Source: Ischnura elegans (Eukaryota; Arthropoda; Insecta; Odonata; Coenagrionidae). Taken from it: 64,000 nt of DNA. Location: the NCBI RefSeq assembly GCF_921293095.1, contig NC_060252.1, forward strand, positions 74,482,866 to 74,546,865, written 5' to 3'. The notes below the pieces were generated by a model, which saw only the letters and a list, made by a program, of their open reading frames with translations, searched no databases and was not told the DNA's origin. Within the stretch, counting starts at the first letter, position 1, and every line of letters starts with the position of its first letter. The position numbers and the translations under genes were made by a program. Below, piece by piece: positions 34,850-47,900 of this stretch.

Positions 34850-35100
34850 TGGCAACACTGCTGATATCAGTTTTCAAAACAACCGCAAAACATCTTGTCT
34901 GATCTTGGCATGTCACACGGTGATGCCTCTTATCTGAGTGGTACTCCTTTTATGTAATCTTTGCTGCTGTTTTTGCTTATTTATCCCGTCTTTTCTTCGC
35001 TGTTGAGATCACTTCTCGTTTCTGTCGTAGTTTTTAGTTCCCGTTGCTCGTGAGGGAAGTGTTTTTATATTCGTATCTGTGGAGAAGGGTTGAAGAAATA
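34850..35100 (+). promoter_or_regulatory. Probable ENOSF1 5' region
   Basis: The 250 bases before the ENOSF1 ATG have no transposon ends and contain CT-rich sequence (TTTATCCCGTCTTTTCTTCG). No TATA box is convincing. The transcription start is not determined. Confidence 0.35.
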
Positions 35101-35175
35101 ATGAAGATTTCTAATTTGACCGTGAAGGATATACGCTTCCCAACATCTTTAGAAGCTCATGGATCAGACGCAATG
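35101..35175 (+). CDS. ENOSF1: ENOSF1 exon 1
   Basis: Encodes [16 protein letters not shown] through GSDAM, the first strand of the capping domain; donor ATG|GTGAGC, phase 0. Confidence 0.9.
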
Positions 35176-38100
35176 GTGAGCGTTACATATTTGCCCAAAA
35201 GCGTTCTCGAGTTCTTGAAGTATGAGGAATCAAGAAAAGAACCCCTCCTGTTCCGTTTTGCTAATTAAATTGGATGAGAGTTTTTATCGATCATCATTAA
35301 CCGACTGGTCTACAATTGCATTAATGAAAGCCTTCATGGTTACTGTTATGAAGTAATACTAATGGGCACCTTTCATTTCAGCATTCCGATCCCGATTACT
35401 CCTGTGCCTACGTGGTGCTTCGTTGCGATGAAGGCACTCAAGGATATGGGCTAACATTCACAATTGGTCGTGGGACTGAAATAGGTCCGGTGATGTATCT
35501 TGTACAATATGTTTCAGATCCCATACTATATAGCTAGTAACTCATAGAATTATCATTTCTTTTTGTTTATATTCAGACATTTTATGGTGTAAAATCGTAT
35601 TATTTTTAGTGGTCCAAGCTGTGAAATCATTGGCGCACTTGGTGATTGGAAAGGATACCACTGAAATTTTTTCTAATTTTGCTGCATTTTGGCGGAGCCT
35701 AACAAGTGAATCGCAGCTGAGATGGGTAATCATTCTTATAATATCTATAACTTGGCTACTAAGCTATTAAAATGAATTATATTATGCATATGTTATTTGT
35801 AGCTTTCACGCCAGGATATGGGCGAATAGTTATTATTGGTTGTGCATCTGAAATAGTGACTAAAAACAGAGGCTACGAATGAAGGGCTCCACAGGAGACA
35901 ATCTTGCAGTACTTTTTGAATGTGTCTTTCTTCCAATGACATCGTGACCAGATTATCAGAGCAATGGTACACAAGGAAACTAAAGAACAGTTATATAGAC
36001 ATATGGACATACTATTCAAAAATGCTTGCAGACACTATACTGCTCAACTCCTTCCCTTGTTCACTAATTTTCAGAACAATTGCATAAACAGAGAACAAAT
36101 GCTCAAAAAAATTATGTTCCAAAACGTCCAAGATTTTTCAGAATCTTTTCAATATACTAATACCAGACAAAGGATTAGTAAACATATCAGCAATATTCAG
36201 ACACATTGAAAAGCAACATCACCGTCATATACAGACTTGCACAAAAAATGATAATCTTGGTGAAAATGCTTTATGGTGCATTCTGACCCTTAGTGAATAC
36301 TTGCAGAGGCCATTGCCCCTTGATTATCTGCCCTTGATTATGTTGGGACTAGTTATAAAATGACTCGCACCACTCTCTGGCACAAGATTTCTAAGCTGCA
36401 TCACTTCCTTTGTACTAATGATATTGTCTCATACTCAGCTTCCACGATGAAGAGTGATACTCTACTGTTTGCTAATCATTCCAACCAATAGCCCCCCTGC
36501 AAGTTTAATGACATAACCACTGAAGGATTTTCTGTCACTTGTATTATTAGCTTAATCTCTCACTGCAAAAACCCCCATGTATTACATGTTGCTCCCTCCC
36601 TTATTATCATTGGTGTGCAGATTATCCATCAGTTTCAGTCTCCTTTGATGTTGTCTGCAATCTTAATGAAAAATAAAATCTATAGTAAAAACACTCGGAT
36701 TATTGTACTTAAGTGAAAGGACGCATAAGGCTTATTATTTCTATCAGAATTCCCTTCGTAAAACAAAATCATATTTTTTACTTGATGTGTGATGTGTTAA
36801 GTTTACTTGGATTGCTCTGGTATTGTAGAAGACAATGAGTGGCACAAATAACTCTTGATTATTTTTTAAGGTTTCTTCAATGGATAAGCATCATAAATTA
36901 ATAAAATGTTGTCTTCTATTGTTAATCATATTTTTCGTACAGCAAATGCACAATTATTGTCACAGCCTGGCATATGGTTGAATAGAGCCCAAGAGAACCA
37001 GATACTTATGTCACCCTCTGAATATTTTTCATGTAACAACCAGGAAAGCTTAAACAGTAGTGGAATGTAGTTGTGGAAGTGAAGGCAGTAGCGGAACTGG
37101 AAGCAGAGACAAAGGGAATTGCGATTCCATTAGTCACAGCCATGTGTTCTCCCAGTTCCTAAAGGAACTGAACTATTTTGGTGTGTGATTTAATAGGTAC
37201 CTTAAAGCAATTCCTTAGAAATATGTATCAAGTGTAAAAATTGTAAATAATTGAATAATTTTCTGGTGGAAACCATGAAAAACATCATAGACTACGATGG
37301 TATTACTAGCTCCTGATTCAAAGAATACTTAATATATTTTAATTTGCCTATCACCGATCAAATGTTGTTACATTGCTTACTTCTTATATTTGGAAATCTC
37401 TGACCAAGAATGTATTAAGTTAAATGCCATTGAAAGCATCTGCAGGGTATAACAGTTAGCCCAGCCAGTTTTCCAAGATGTCCTGTGTGGTAGATGAAGG
37501 ACATCGTAAAAAATAGGAACTCTACTGGAAAGATCCAGCTTAGCTGATGAGGAGGTTGTAGTTGGCACATCTCTGTTAAAATGATAACTATTAGAACACA
37601 TGGGTGAATGGAGCCTTGTCATTCAAATTAGGATTTGTGGCCATATGAGCTGGGCTATAACCTCTTGGAGTCTTATTAAGGCTGCTATGAACTGTGAATG
37701 ATCATGCTGAATGATCACGTGATCATTCACAGGATCATGTGAGCAAAATAGAATATGTTCTAATTTTCACTGAATGATCATGGGCATGATATTTCATTCG
37801 CATGATCATCCACTCTGTACTAGTGGCCTTTAGAGGTCGGTAGCTGTAGGTATCTTCTTGTGCTGTGTAAAGTGTAGTATTGTGGGTAAGCTAAAGTTAT
37901 GAAAGCGGGTATTCTAACCTGTTGGCATTGTGATCCTATTCACTGAAATATTAAGTTGGTTGATTTCTGTTACTAGCATCATTCTGTAATCATCGGGATG
38001 TATGTAATTTTCACTATTATATTGTCTTACTTCTCTACTAGTTCCTCTTTTAACCAGTATTCCATTGTGGTGATAATTCTTAACTGGACAGACTTGGTTT

Positions 38101-41100
38101 TTAATCTGACTTTTGCCCTTTCAAAGAGTTTTCCAAATTCTGTTAGGGGTTAATTGGATCTGTAGACTTTTGAGTCATTTGTTACTTTATATTTTGATCT
38201 TCTCCTTGGTCCCTTTTCTCACATCTCCCTGCTACTTTGCACATGTTAGTGCCTGGAAATTTTAAAAGTGCTGTACTATTCAGCTTAACCATTGAAGGCG
38301 TAGTTTATTTTGAGTATCTCTAGTTAGTTTAGTTTAATATGAATGAAGTTAATTACTTGTAAACATAATGGGGTAATTCATATTAGGGCAACCATTAGTT
38401 TTGCTATTTCCTATCCTTATCTCATGTAAAACTTGAAAGTAACCCCTGTTTCATTTTGTCTCATAAGCAGTGGTGGATAAAGAAAAAACTCAAGCGAGTG
38501 GTTAGGTGCAAAATAAATGTTGGTCTACCTTTACTTTTATCGTAATAAAAAAAAAAGATCAAGTCACATGCAAAGTTTAAGAAAGTTTTATATAACTGAT
38601 TATACACATACACTAGACGATGCCATATTATGATATAAAAAAGTTAGGATTGTGGTTCCACAATGTTCAGCAATGCGGGTGGTCCCACAAGGGGGGCATG
38701 CAACCCCTGTACCCCACATATCTATTTGCCACCACTCATTAGTTACTCTTGTCGGCCTTCATTTATGATTGTAATCTTGAAGAATGAGGATGTATATGTA
38801 AGTTCAGGTAAAAATTGGCTGCTTATTTGCATTGTGTATGAGAAGGAAATTGCATGCTTTCAGGTTGGACCTGAGAAGGGTGTGCTTCACTTGGCCACTG
38901 CTGCAATTGTCAATGCCTTGTGGGATATGTGGGCTCGCATGGAAGGCAAACCAGTTTGGAAGCTGTTGGCTGATATGGACCCGGAAACCCTTGTGTCAAC
39001 AATTGATTTTCGCTACATGTGAGTGCAGCTGCTTGGCTGTTGTCCCATTTTTATTTTCTCTCTTTAAATCATTTAAGGAATATTTCACTCTCCTCAAATT
39101 TCAGTTATGTCCTCTTTTTGAATGCATCTTTCTTTTAGCATTTTAAAGCCTTTCTCTGTGAGGATGTGCTGCTCTATTCTCTGTTAGTAGTCGATGTATG
39201 TGACAACTTGTTGACAGCTTTCACAATCATAACAGGAATATCCACTGGGTGTCAAGGCGATACCACATTTGGATAAATATCCATTTTCATGTTGGTACTG
39301 TTGTTGCAACCTAGCAGGAAGCTTTCTGTAAAATAATCAGATTCACCTCAGTTCCTGATAAATTATTATGGTCCTGTTTCAGATTTTTCCTGACATCTGT
39401 ACCCTACTAAAGGCAATTCTGGGAAAAAATTGAAATAAATGATTTCCTCATTGTTTGCCTTTGGTTTTTATTGTAGTACTGATGTTGTGACTAAGGAGGA
39501 AGCTTTGCAGTTCCTGCGAGAAATGCAAGATGGTAAAGCAGAGAGGGAAGCAAAATTAATCAGTGATGGATATCCTGCATATACTACCCAAGTTGGTGAG
39601 TTGTGTTTTGGATAGTTGAATTTCATCATATAGTGTTAAAAATGAACCCATTATTTATTACTCTGGCCTTTTAGCAATCACCTTCGATGCAGTAGCAATT
39701 GTCACCTTCAGACTTATAATGTTTTGTCGTGCGAACTTCAGTAAAACTCTGCTCTCAAGTATTGATAGCCAATCGGCAGGTAGCTACCGCCTCTTGCTGT
39801 GAAGCAAAAATTTTCAAAGCACATTTTATCTAGTTTATTAATCACTTTAAAGCTCTAAGGCCCTATTCTTGTCTTATTTACGCAAGAACTACATAATGCT
39901 TATTACTACATGAAGGCAAATAATGGCAAAATACATTGGGTATTAGAGCTGGATAAATTTCCTTCACCTTGCTGTGATTTGCTTCAGAACCTATCATCAT
40001 ATAATCATAATTTCATTGGTAGGAACGATCATCAGGTCAAAATCAAATGCCGGGCGCAGAGGACCAATGTTAAAAAATTTTCATACCTGAATAAAACAAT
40101 TGAAGATTGGAACAGATTGCCTGCAGAGTTATTTGAGCCCTTTCCTAATAATGTAAAAATATTTAAGAAAAAGCTGAAAAAGTATTTAATTTTTTAGAAA
40201 TTTTAATTAAATTTTAAAATTTGTACAACTGTCTAGTTGATGTGTGACTTTGTGGGGATGTTGTGTTTTTCTTTTTTGTATATACATGTTACCACCTGGC
40301 CAGTTGCCAAATTGTAACTTATGCAATAATAATAATAATAATCATCAGTCAATAATCCTAAGATTGGTTTGACACAGCTCTCAATTCTTCTCTCCTATCT
40401 GCTAGCCTTTTTATAGGGACATTTTTCTTCTCTTTCACATCCTTAATAACCTTTTCCATGTAACTCATTCGGGGCCATCCCTTGCCCTTCTTCCCTTCCA
40501 CTTGCCCTTTTATAATTATTTTCTTAAGGCCGTTATCCCTCATGAGTCACGATACATCTACTCAAAATACTTGGAACTTAGAAATACATAATTGGAAATT
40601 TTTTCTGAATTCTGGGCAAACTAAAATTGTTGCATAAAAAAAAATAGTAGTGTGTTCAATTTTTAAAGCCATATATACCATTTATATGCCTTAAAAACTT
40701 CTTTTGTGTGTGCAATTTGAATTTTTTTATTCATTTACCAATAGGTTGGTCAGGATATCCCATGGAGAAGGTGAAGAGCTTATGTGAAAAGTACATAGCT
40801 TCTGGATTTGATAGCTTCAAGATTAAAGTTGGCCAAACTTTGGATGAGGATATTAGAAGGTGCAGAATGGTTCGGAATCTCATTGGATGGGACAATAAGC
40901 TGGTAGATATATTTTTCTAGTTTCATGCTCGTGCATAGATTGCATTTTGTAGTTGCTTTTTCCCTTGGGTGTCTTCTTCTTGTAACGGTTCGAACAGCGA
41001 GAGCCGCCCGCTTGACAACCGTTCGATCTCTCCCCGGACGTGTGATAATAAATTCCCCAATTCCCAAAATATAAAAATGCCCCTACTTAGACTTACCTTT

Positions 41101-41899
41101 TCAGGGCCCCAAATCAAGTCCCCCAATTGAATGCGCCCACACGCACACTCACTTACCAAAGGATTGAAGGCACTTGTGGCAATGGCAAATAATAGCAAAT
41201 TCAATAAAATCCTTTTCACCACTGATTTTAATAAATTAAATGACATTGATCCAAAGATTCACACATAAACCAAAATATACCCCAATCACAAATGATAAAT
41301 CTTCTTCAATAATACAACGGCGTCACCTCCAACATGAAATTTAACCACACGTCTTCTCCTTCAAATACTAATATCACTTCACCAATGATTATTATCCAAA
41401 GACTCTTGATGACAATGATCTCTTCCAATAGCAAATACATTAATGCACCTTGGTCCATGAACAATGTGAATGGTGTGAAATAAGACTCACAAAAGTTACA
41501 TTCAAGGCAATTATGAAATCATAAATAAGTCAGTTCAAATGGCCACCCGTCTTAAATCAGGGCTCAATGATACGCCAAGTAACTACTAAGATTCATAATT
41601 ATTGCTCAATCTTCTCAACGTGAGCACTCAAGTCTTGCAGGGCCGTGACGAAAGACCAGTCAACTGCGAATTCACTAAGGCCTTTAATGGAGAGTTCACT
41701 AGGGACTTTCGGAGGGGGGGACAATCTGGATTGCAAAGGACTTTTAGGGCGTTGGGAAATTCCAAGCTTACGTCCTTCTTTGATGTCCACGCCACCCTTT
41801 GCCAGCTGTCCACGTGCGTGCAACTTCATCCAACTGCCCAAGTCGTGCTACCACTGCTAGTCACTGCACTCACAATTCAACTTGCTTCGTGCCAGAGCG

Positions 41900-41945
<46 letters not shown>

Positions 41946-44900
41946 GCCTCGCGTCTCTGCCTTTTATCACCTCTCCTTTTACCCATAAACACCTCCGATT
42001 CACACTAACGCCCTCTTTTACTCAATTTAGAGGCGGGTTTTCAAATACCTTCCGGGAGAGAACCACAACGTCGCCTCTCCCGGAAATCCAATTCCACACT
42101 ATTTCACTGCATTTCACTTACACATAAACAAATATTATACATTTGAAACATAAAATTAACCCTTCACACAGATATTTAGTGCCGCCCTTTGTTCCCCACT
42201 GCCAAAAATGTGAGCGTGCGTGCAGACGTAACCCCAGCCGCGATATATTTTACTTTACGCATCGGGCCGACTCCGGTCCGCACCGTTACATTCTGTAATC
42301 CTTGAATATCCAAAGTTCATTAGGTAAACCTGAGCTTTGTCCCATGATGCGTAGTTTTAGTGGGTTATTTGGATCTCCTTAGAAGCTTTCATGGGCCTCT
42401 GAGCCTGTTTGAAGAGATAGAACTAGGAATCAGTTGAAATCTGTCAAAAATACTGGCTCTTGAAGTTTCCATGTTCCATAAATATCATTTCAAATATTAT
42501 GGAACATGGTTACTATATCTTATTTGATGTACCTATCTAGTTGTATTAAATATTTTGCTTTGAGTACAAGTTTTTAGCTCCAAGACCAGTGGTGTAGGGA
42601 GGGTGGGACTACATTTTGTGGGGGGAGGGGACCCCCTCTCCACAAAATGTAAAAACACTATTAATTTGCTTCAATACAGAAAACAAAATATGTATTGAAA
42701 AATCATAGATTTACAAAAGATTTCTCTGAAAAATGAAGTTTTTTTGATTATGAAAAGTTTTAAAATTAGTTTAAAACCGTCTGCATAGTACCCTGTTTTC
42801 TATGATTTTCCGTTGTGTGTTATGGTTTTTGCTTTGTGGTAAAACTTCCTTTTTTTCCTCTATGCAGATGGTTGATGCAAACCAGGTTTGGGATGTAGAA
42901 GAGGCAATTGAGCGTATGAAAGCTCTTGCAGAGTTCAAGCCCTTATGGATAGAGGAACCAACTTCTCCTGATGACGTTCTTGGACATCTTGCCATATCCA
43001 AGGTATGATTTATTTTTCCGAGTATGCTGAGTAGGATCGTAAGCCATCTTATGAAATAAGCATTTCTAGCTTCAGGCTGCATAAACCACTGTAATGCATC
43101 AGGATGGATATTTTAGACCCGTGTTTAAAATGGAATTAAGTCAAAAGAAATATGTATGGCAGGGTGAATTTCTCTGGTCGTCAATTTAATTTTTTTATAT
43201 AAATTCTGAAATATGAAGTGCAAAATTTTTCTCTGTGAAGCCCAAAAATATTTTTCACTCTGATATTTAGCTTTATTTACTTATGTTTTATTTCTTGAGC
43301 TAATTGTCCAACATTGGATTGGATTCAGGTTGTATTTTGGTTTTAAGCTCAAGTACCCATAGAACTGAGACCCAAAGATCCATGCCAACCAATCCCTAGT
43401 ATTCATCAATGGCTGTATAATAGTCAGAAATTTTTTTTCATGAATCAGGCCTTGAAACCATTAGGCATTGGAGTGGCAACAGGAGAAATGTGCTGCAATC
43501 GTGTGCTGTTTAAGCAGTTTCTGCAAGCAGGAGCTATGCAGTATTGCCAGATTGACTCCTGTCGGATTGGTGGGGTGAATGAGGTGCTGGCTGTTTATTT
43601 CATGGCTAAGAAGTTTAGAGGTTAGCTTTTGGTTTACATACATTTAAAAGGAAACAGAATTGAAGCCACTAATTCCAAAACAGCAGAAATCGATTCGGCA
43701 GGGACTCAGAACGAGGTTGTCCCCCAGAGAGTGGGGAATAAGGAAAATCTATTATTATTTTATTTGCCCAGTGATCTAGTACATTAAATAATCGCCCAGA
43801 TATAAGGCACGTCATATCATACAATATATACATATACATAAATACCAACATAATAAACAGTATATTTCCCTGTATACATAGTTACATTTAAGTGTTAAAG
43901 AGATCAAAGATCTCTTAATATATATATATATATAAAGATATAAAGAGATCTGGATATTTATCAACTAAATAATACATTTTTCTCAGTAAAAGTTTTTCTA
44001 CTTATTTTTGAACAAAATATCATCATTCACAATTTTAAGATCAGCAGGCAAATTATTAAAAAGTTTTATGCCCATTTCTCTGGGCCCCCTTTTAGCAACA
44101 TTTGTTCGTACAACATTATGATGTATATCACTATGAGATTTTGTATAATGACTATGTGCATAATTATGCAAAGTATAATTTTTTAGGTTGTTCTTAACAT
44201 ATATAATAGTTAACAATATACATGTAAAGAAAGTGGTAAAAAAAACAAGGAGGAAAAATGATATAGATGTATGTACATTTAATAGAAATTTTCATCCATT
44301 GACATATACTTTTCAAAAATGATTGCAACAATCAGAAGGAGAGAGTTAAAAAGTCAGGGGAAATGAAGTTGTTTGGCCAGGGAAAAGTCAGGAATTTTCA
44401 ACTGTGGAATCTTGTAACAACCCTAAGAAATGCTTATTTAAGGTACATACACATTTGGGAAAACTGGAACTTTAGTTTATGTTTTTTGTATGGGTGGCTG
44501 CTGTTTATTCATGTTGAAAAGTTAAAGTGGTGGCCTTGGCTCTGACTGCTTTGAAGGTCAATAGAAAAAGTGGATTGTATTTACAATTTTCTGAATGGTC
44601 AAGTGCCATTCTGAAATTCATGGATATGTTTAAAATTAATAATTGCACTTGTAATTGAGTGGTCTTAACCCTTTGTCAAGCATCTTCCATTTTCGGATGC
44701 CATTAGTTGCGTGGCATCTTACAGGAGCCATTCAAGTATGGCTAAATGAAGTATTTAAATGGTATTAACTTTTTAACTCTCTCCTTCTGATCATTGCAAT
44801 CATTTTTGAAAAGTATGTGTCAATGGATGAAAATTTCTATTAAATATACATCTATATCATTTTTACTCCTTGTTTTTTACCACTTTCTTTACATGTATAT

Positions 44901-47900
44901 TGTTAACTATTATATATGTTAAGAACAACCTAAAAAATTAGGTTTGTCTAAATGAAGTATTTAAATGTGGAAATAATTATTTTAAATGCAAAAAACGAAT
45001 TCATGAGAGAGTCAAATTGTGTAAATGTATGAAGTGTCAGTTTGTGAATGATATCTATCGGGAGGTTCATATCAATGAAAAACTCAATGCACCTTTTTTC
45101 AACATTTTGTTGGTTTTCGTTGCATGTACGTCTTCACAGCATGGTTTATGTGTACAGTAGATACAAATATTTTTTGACTTCTTCATGACAATATAACTTT
45201 CACATTTGCCATATTTTAATTTCATTGTTAGATTGTTTTTTATCCGACAAATGTGTCACTTCTTCCGAGCTGCTGAATGATCTTGCATTTTCCTCCTTCT
45301 CACCTCCTTGAGGAAAAATGTTGTTGTATCGTTACAAAAATAATAGCCATCTTATTTATTATTCTCGTCTTAATTTAATCATGTCGTCCTTTTCCTCAAC
45401 TTTGATGGTACGACAGTAATTTGAGATGTCCTCATCTGGCATGGTGAGTGTAGTTCTCACCCAGAACTAAGGGACAGGTGTGTGATTTGCACGCAGTCAG
45501 GGTAGGGGTGCCAGTTTCTTTCCCTTGTCACCTCGAGGATTTATATTTAGGGATGTCGGAGGGCTTGACCTAAGATTTGAACCAGGGATCCCTTGCACAG
45601 CAGAAAAATGCTCTACCCGTTAGGCTAACGCGCTCCCCTAGTCACATTTATGTGAAAATAAATAATTAGAGGACGAAATAGGGCTATGTACTTAACCAGG
45701 GTTCCCACTCGACCATGAAAACCTTAAAACCGTGAAAAAGCCGTGAATTTCGTCTACGGTGAAAAAACCTGGAAATAGCCGTGAATTTCGTCATAAAACC
45801 TTAGAAATCTCTCAAACTTGATTGTAGAACTACGATAGACAGATTAAAAGAAAAATCGATGCTTCGATCATGTTTCAAAGCCGAGTCACGTGATGTCCAC
45901 GCATTATTCTGCACACGTGTATTCGAAGCACAGTTGTTAATTGATCCGTGTGCCATGACAGCACATTGACCTTAAGCCTGCGATTGGAAGACATTAACCC
46001 TGGAAAAAAATCATGCACTTCTTCAATTCCCTGCCACCCTGCTCTCTCAATTTTCCCACTCACGCCCTTTTAGCCGGACCTGAATTTTGCTAACTATAGG
46101 TGATGTCATAAGAGATACTTTCATTGCTGCATTTGCATTCAAGGCATCTGTTGCGTTTGTTACATTTTTAGTTAACGTGCAGCCGATGATTGTTACGTGA
46201 TCAATATTTCTGCCTAAAATGCCTTATCTACAAACCGTGAATTTGATGACATTTAGACCATGAAAACCTGGAAAAAACCGTGAATTTTATAATGTAGTTA
46301 GAGTGGGAACCCTGTTAACAGTCATTAAAATATTGTTTTCTTTTTCTTTTACATCACGTGAAAAAAAATATTATTCTTGCGGTGTCATTAAGGTTAACAA
46401 TTTATTTATTTAACTCCAAAAACAGCAATAAGGCCTTTACATTGGATTATATAAGCAGCAATAAATTATGTAAAAGTGATAAATTATGATAAAAACAAGT
46501 AATAAAAAATTTTAAATTACAATAATGTTTAACTCATACAATACAAGCCAAAAGGTGGGTATCAGAATGAAAACCTTTGCATTAGACTTTAGAAATTGGT
46601 CTAGGAGACAAAGAGGTCAAGGGAAGAAGAAGTGTTTGTGAGGGCTTTGTAAAGAGAGGGTAAAAAAATAATGTAGTTAGTATTTTAGTCATCAAATGAG
46701 AAAATTTGAGGGAAAGATTATCTAGCAGCCAAGTTAGCTCTCGAGTGATGATTTCCATGGGGTCATTCTCAACTGCTGTGGAAGGCTGTACAAGTTTTGA
46801 TTTTAAAGTGATTGCAGCTCAACAGCCCATGCAGACCCTGATTCAAGAAGTTTAAAACTTTACCCTTACCCTGTGTGTACATAATGCTAACCATTCTTCA
46901 CACCAAAAAAATATAAATACATAATTATTACCTCAACACAGATGTTCACCCATACTCCACCAGAAAGCAAAAACTGCACCAACCATTTGTGTGAGCTAGG
47001 AAATCAGCTAAAGGGCCTAAGCATATTGTTCTGCAACTTTATCTTAAACTTCCCTTACAATTAGAAACTTTCACTACTGACAAGGTTTTAATAGACAAAG
47101 AGGAGGTATTTCTTCTCTCGAAATTGTAATATGCACTCAATTAATAAAATTCTATGTGAGGAGAACTTGTAAAGGGTCTAGCAGGTTAAGATGGTGAAAA
47201 GTGCTCCCTGATATTTTGAGAAATAAAAAAAATATAAACTTAAAGTGCATCAAAAATTATGTGTTTACCCAAACTTTCAGGCCTCAACAATGGAAAATAA
47301 CCCCAGAAATTATTGAAACACGATTTTCAGTTTTTTAACCATATCTCCAGTTTTTATTTTTGTAAAATCGTTTTCTTGATTTTAAATTGTGCATACAATT
47401 ATGGTCTACCATTCTGATTTTTTTTCAAAATTTTGAACTGAAAACTAAACTTTTACATAAGTTTGGAATTTTCAAAATTAAATTAAAAATTTTAGGAAAC
47501 AATAGACACACCGAAAAAAATATATGTTGTTACCCCTATCTTGAATTATAATCCTAATTTTTTTCAGATTTTTAAAATTGGTGGAACAGGGTCAAAAACA
47601 CGAATAATTCCTAGACCCTTTATGACAGTCTTTCTGTATTTATTTTGAATTCTTTTGTCCATTTCCATTTGTGATGTTCTACTATTTTCTATTGACGTGC
47701 CATGTATCTTAATCAATGTACGCATTGCTTTTTGATCCATTGACAAATTAAGTATTATTATTATTGCTTTGATTGTATTTTAGTTCCTGTTTGCCCGCAT
47801 GCTGGTGGGGTTGGCTTGAGTGAAATGGTGCAGCACCTTCAGATGTTTGACTACGTTTGCCTCTCTGGCACAATGGAGGGCAGGGTGATTGAGAGTGTGG

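Noticed and set aside
38663-39022. Start codon at 38663 as an ENOSF1 start
   Set aside because: The upstream part of that frame is not family-like, while exons 1-3 further upstream match the family and join in phase.
41602-42008. Frames through the GA tract
   Set aside because: They come from the (GA)n microsatellite inside a solo LTR and contain RE repeats only.
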